Shown: positions 4,818-5,587 of the stretch, piece after piece
How the letters are laid out: the number at the start of each line of letters is the position of its first letter
Position numbering within the stretch: the stretch's first letter is position 1
Assembly (NCBI GenBank): GCA_016178125.1
Contig: JACOTV010000116.1
Span: 1-5,587 of the forward strand
Direction: 5' to 3'
Length of the DNA: 5,587 nt
Source: Candidatus Microgenomates bacterium
GTDB taxonomy: Bacteria > Patescibacteriota > Microgenomatia > UBA1406 > GWC2-37-13
The notes under the pieces: model-generated
Database searches by the model: none
What the model was told of the DNA's origin: nothing
Seen by the model: the letters and a program-made list of their open reading frames with translations, nothing else
Made by a program: the position numbers and the translations under genes

Positions 4818-5587
4818 GGGGTTTCCTCACCCATCATTGTAGCGACTTTTTTCCCGAGCATGATGCCGAGATTGAGATTGCGGTCATGGGGATACATTTG
4901 ATCAATATTTGCCATGTATAGATTTTTCACAGGGAGTCGATGGGGAGGGCGCGTTGTAAGAGCACCCGTGTAGAAGATTGTCTGGGTTCGGGGTACACGG
5001 GCGAGTCGTGCCTTAATAATCCATGACTTATCAAATTGTGGATTGATCTTTTTAAGAAATCCCGTATATTCATCGATGATTTCCTTCTCAGACATTTGGA
5101 AACGTTTAGTCGAGCGGTGTAAGTAGTTTGCTAGGTAAACGATTACTCGGTTGTCATAGTGGGATTTGTCTATTAAGTTCGTATGTTCGATCATGACCAA
5201 CACATCGGCGTTCTTTTCACAAATATTGAGCCAATATTGTGATTGTACGGAATGTTTCAGCTCGAGAGTTACGCATACCGCACCTAAATGGTCGTTTTCG
5301 TTCATAAGTTTTAGTGTTTTTGCATCAATCTTGTTCTTGATAAGAAGTGCCGAAATCGGAGAAACGGTTGTTAGGAGGCATTTATCGAACAGGCGCGTTT
5401 TTCCGTTTACTGTTACAGCCACTTTGTTGTTTTTTGAAAGTACCGCTGTTACTTCGGCGTTTAATACAATGGTTCCGTTCTGTTTTTCAATTTGTGCGAT
5501 GAGCCGGTCAAATAGGATTTTTGCACTCCCCGTTAAATATCCCAGTTTGAGTGAGCGATCAAATACGCGTCCCCATAACCACAGCGC
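4814..5587 (-). CDS. FAD-dependent oxidoreductase, protoporphyrinogen oxidase/amine oxidase-like (5' end cut by window edge)
   Basis: The frame is open from the right edge (first visible codon at 5587) to a TGA at 4814-4816, giving 257 visible residues. The N-terminal Rossmann GxGxxG that would prove FAD binding lies outside the window. What remains fits the COG1232/amino-oxidase family. WGRVFDRSLKLGYLTGSAKILFDRLIAQIEKQNGTIVLNAEVTAVL (visible residues 5-50, named here only by its landmarks GYLTGS, LFDRL and NGTIVLNAEV) is the usual 'GYxxGG...L...L...GxxIxxxxxV' segment. FDKCLLTTVSP (67-77) is the strand that closes the FAD domain. NLYMANIDQMYPHDRNLNLGIMLGKK (222-247) is the C-terminal flavin-contact block (usually YP.DRG.N.A...G). 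Relatives of this type often sit in glycan clusters, where the substrate is not known; a sugar-nucleotide or lipid-carrier redox step is inference. A GTG at 5422 could be mistaken for a start, but homology clearly continues upstream of it. Its stop overlaps the flippase start (ATGA). Confidence 0.85.
   Translation of the reverse strand, partial: ALWLWGRVFDRSLKLGYLTGSAKILFDRLIAQIEKQNGTIVLNAEVTAVLSKNNKVAVTVNGKTRLFDKCLLTTVSPISALLIKNKIDAKTLKLMNENDHLGAVCVTLELKHSVQSQYWLNICEKNADVLVMIEHTNLIDKSHYDNRVIVYLANYLHRSTKRFQMSEKEIIDEYTGFLKKINPQFDKSWIIKARLARVPRTQTIFYTGALTTRPPHRLPVKNLYMANIDQMYPHDRNLNLGIMLGKKVATMMGEETP
4825..4828 (-). promoter_or_regulatory. Shine-Dalgarno of the flippase gene
   Basis: Reading the minus strand, GTGAGGAAACCCC precedes the ATG at 4817, placing GAGG seven bases upstream. 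It lies within the last codons of the FAD-oxidoreductase gene. It is the only convincing ribosome binding site among the five gene starts in the window. Confidence 0.7.

Noticed and set aside
1..5587. CRISPR arrays, tRNA or rRNA genes, insertion sequences, attachment sites
   Set aside because: No regularly spaced direct repeats, no RNA-gene-like segments between genes, and no transposase or integrase motifs; the window is coding nearly end to end.

Overview
This window is a compact block of surface-glycan biosynthesis genes, all read on the minus strand, so transcription runs from the right edge toward the left. In transcription order they are: an FAD-dependent protoporphyrinogen-oxidase-like oxidoreductase (start beyond the right edge), a Wzx-type lipid-linked-glycan flippase, a GT2 family glycosyltransferase, a DegT/DnrJ/EryC1/StrS sugar aminotransferase, a multi-pass GT-C (PMT_2/ArnT-like) glycosyltransferase with a damaged N-terminus, and a class I SAM-dependent methyltransferase (end beyond the left edge). 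Adjacent genes overlap by 4, 8, 4 and about 17 nt, and the last pair is separated by 3 nt. There is no intergenic space for a promoter or terminator, so this reads as the middle of one polycistronic unit. Every plus-strand reading frame lies antisense to one of these genes and was left out.

The likely joint task is as follows. The aminotransferase helps make an amino-deoxy sugar nucleotide. The GT2 enzyme adds a sugar to a lipid carrier on the cytoplasmic side. The flippase moves the product across the membrane. The GT-C enzyme glycosylates on the outer face using a polyprenyl-phosphate sugar. The methyltransferase and the FAD protein are accessory enzymes whose substrates cannot be read from sequence. 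The acceptor could be an O-antigen-like polymer, an S-layer glycan or a glycoprotein.

The organism is most likely an uncultivated bacterium. The tight packing, the short versions of the GT2 and flippase proteins, and a GT-C protein of the WNPN / ILFELRH type suggest Patescibacteria (CPR). That assignment is inference from gene style, not from a marker gene.

Two things deserve a second look. First, the GT-C gene is split. Its first membrane helix is in one frame and the rest in another, and the junction lies exactly where the family's catalytic aspartate is expected. The nucleotides at the junction make family-like sense in both frames, which points to a deletion between short direct repeats. 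Second, three perfect GC-rich inverted repeats (18, 11 and 11 bp) lie inside coding sequence. Two are in the GT-C gene and share the edge sequence TGTAGGAG; the third is in the flippase gene.
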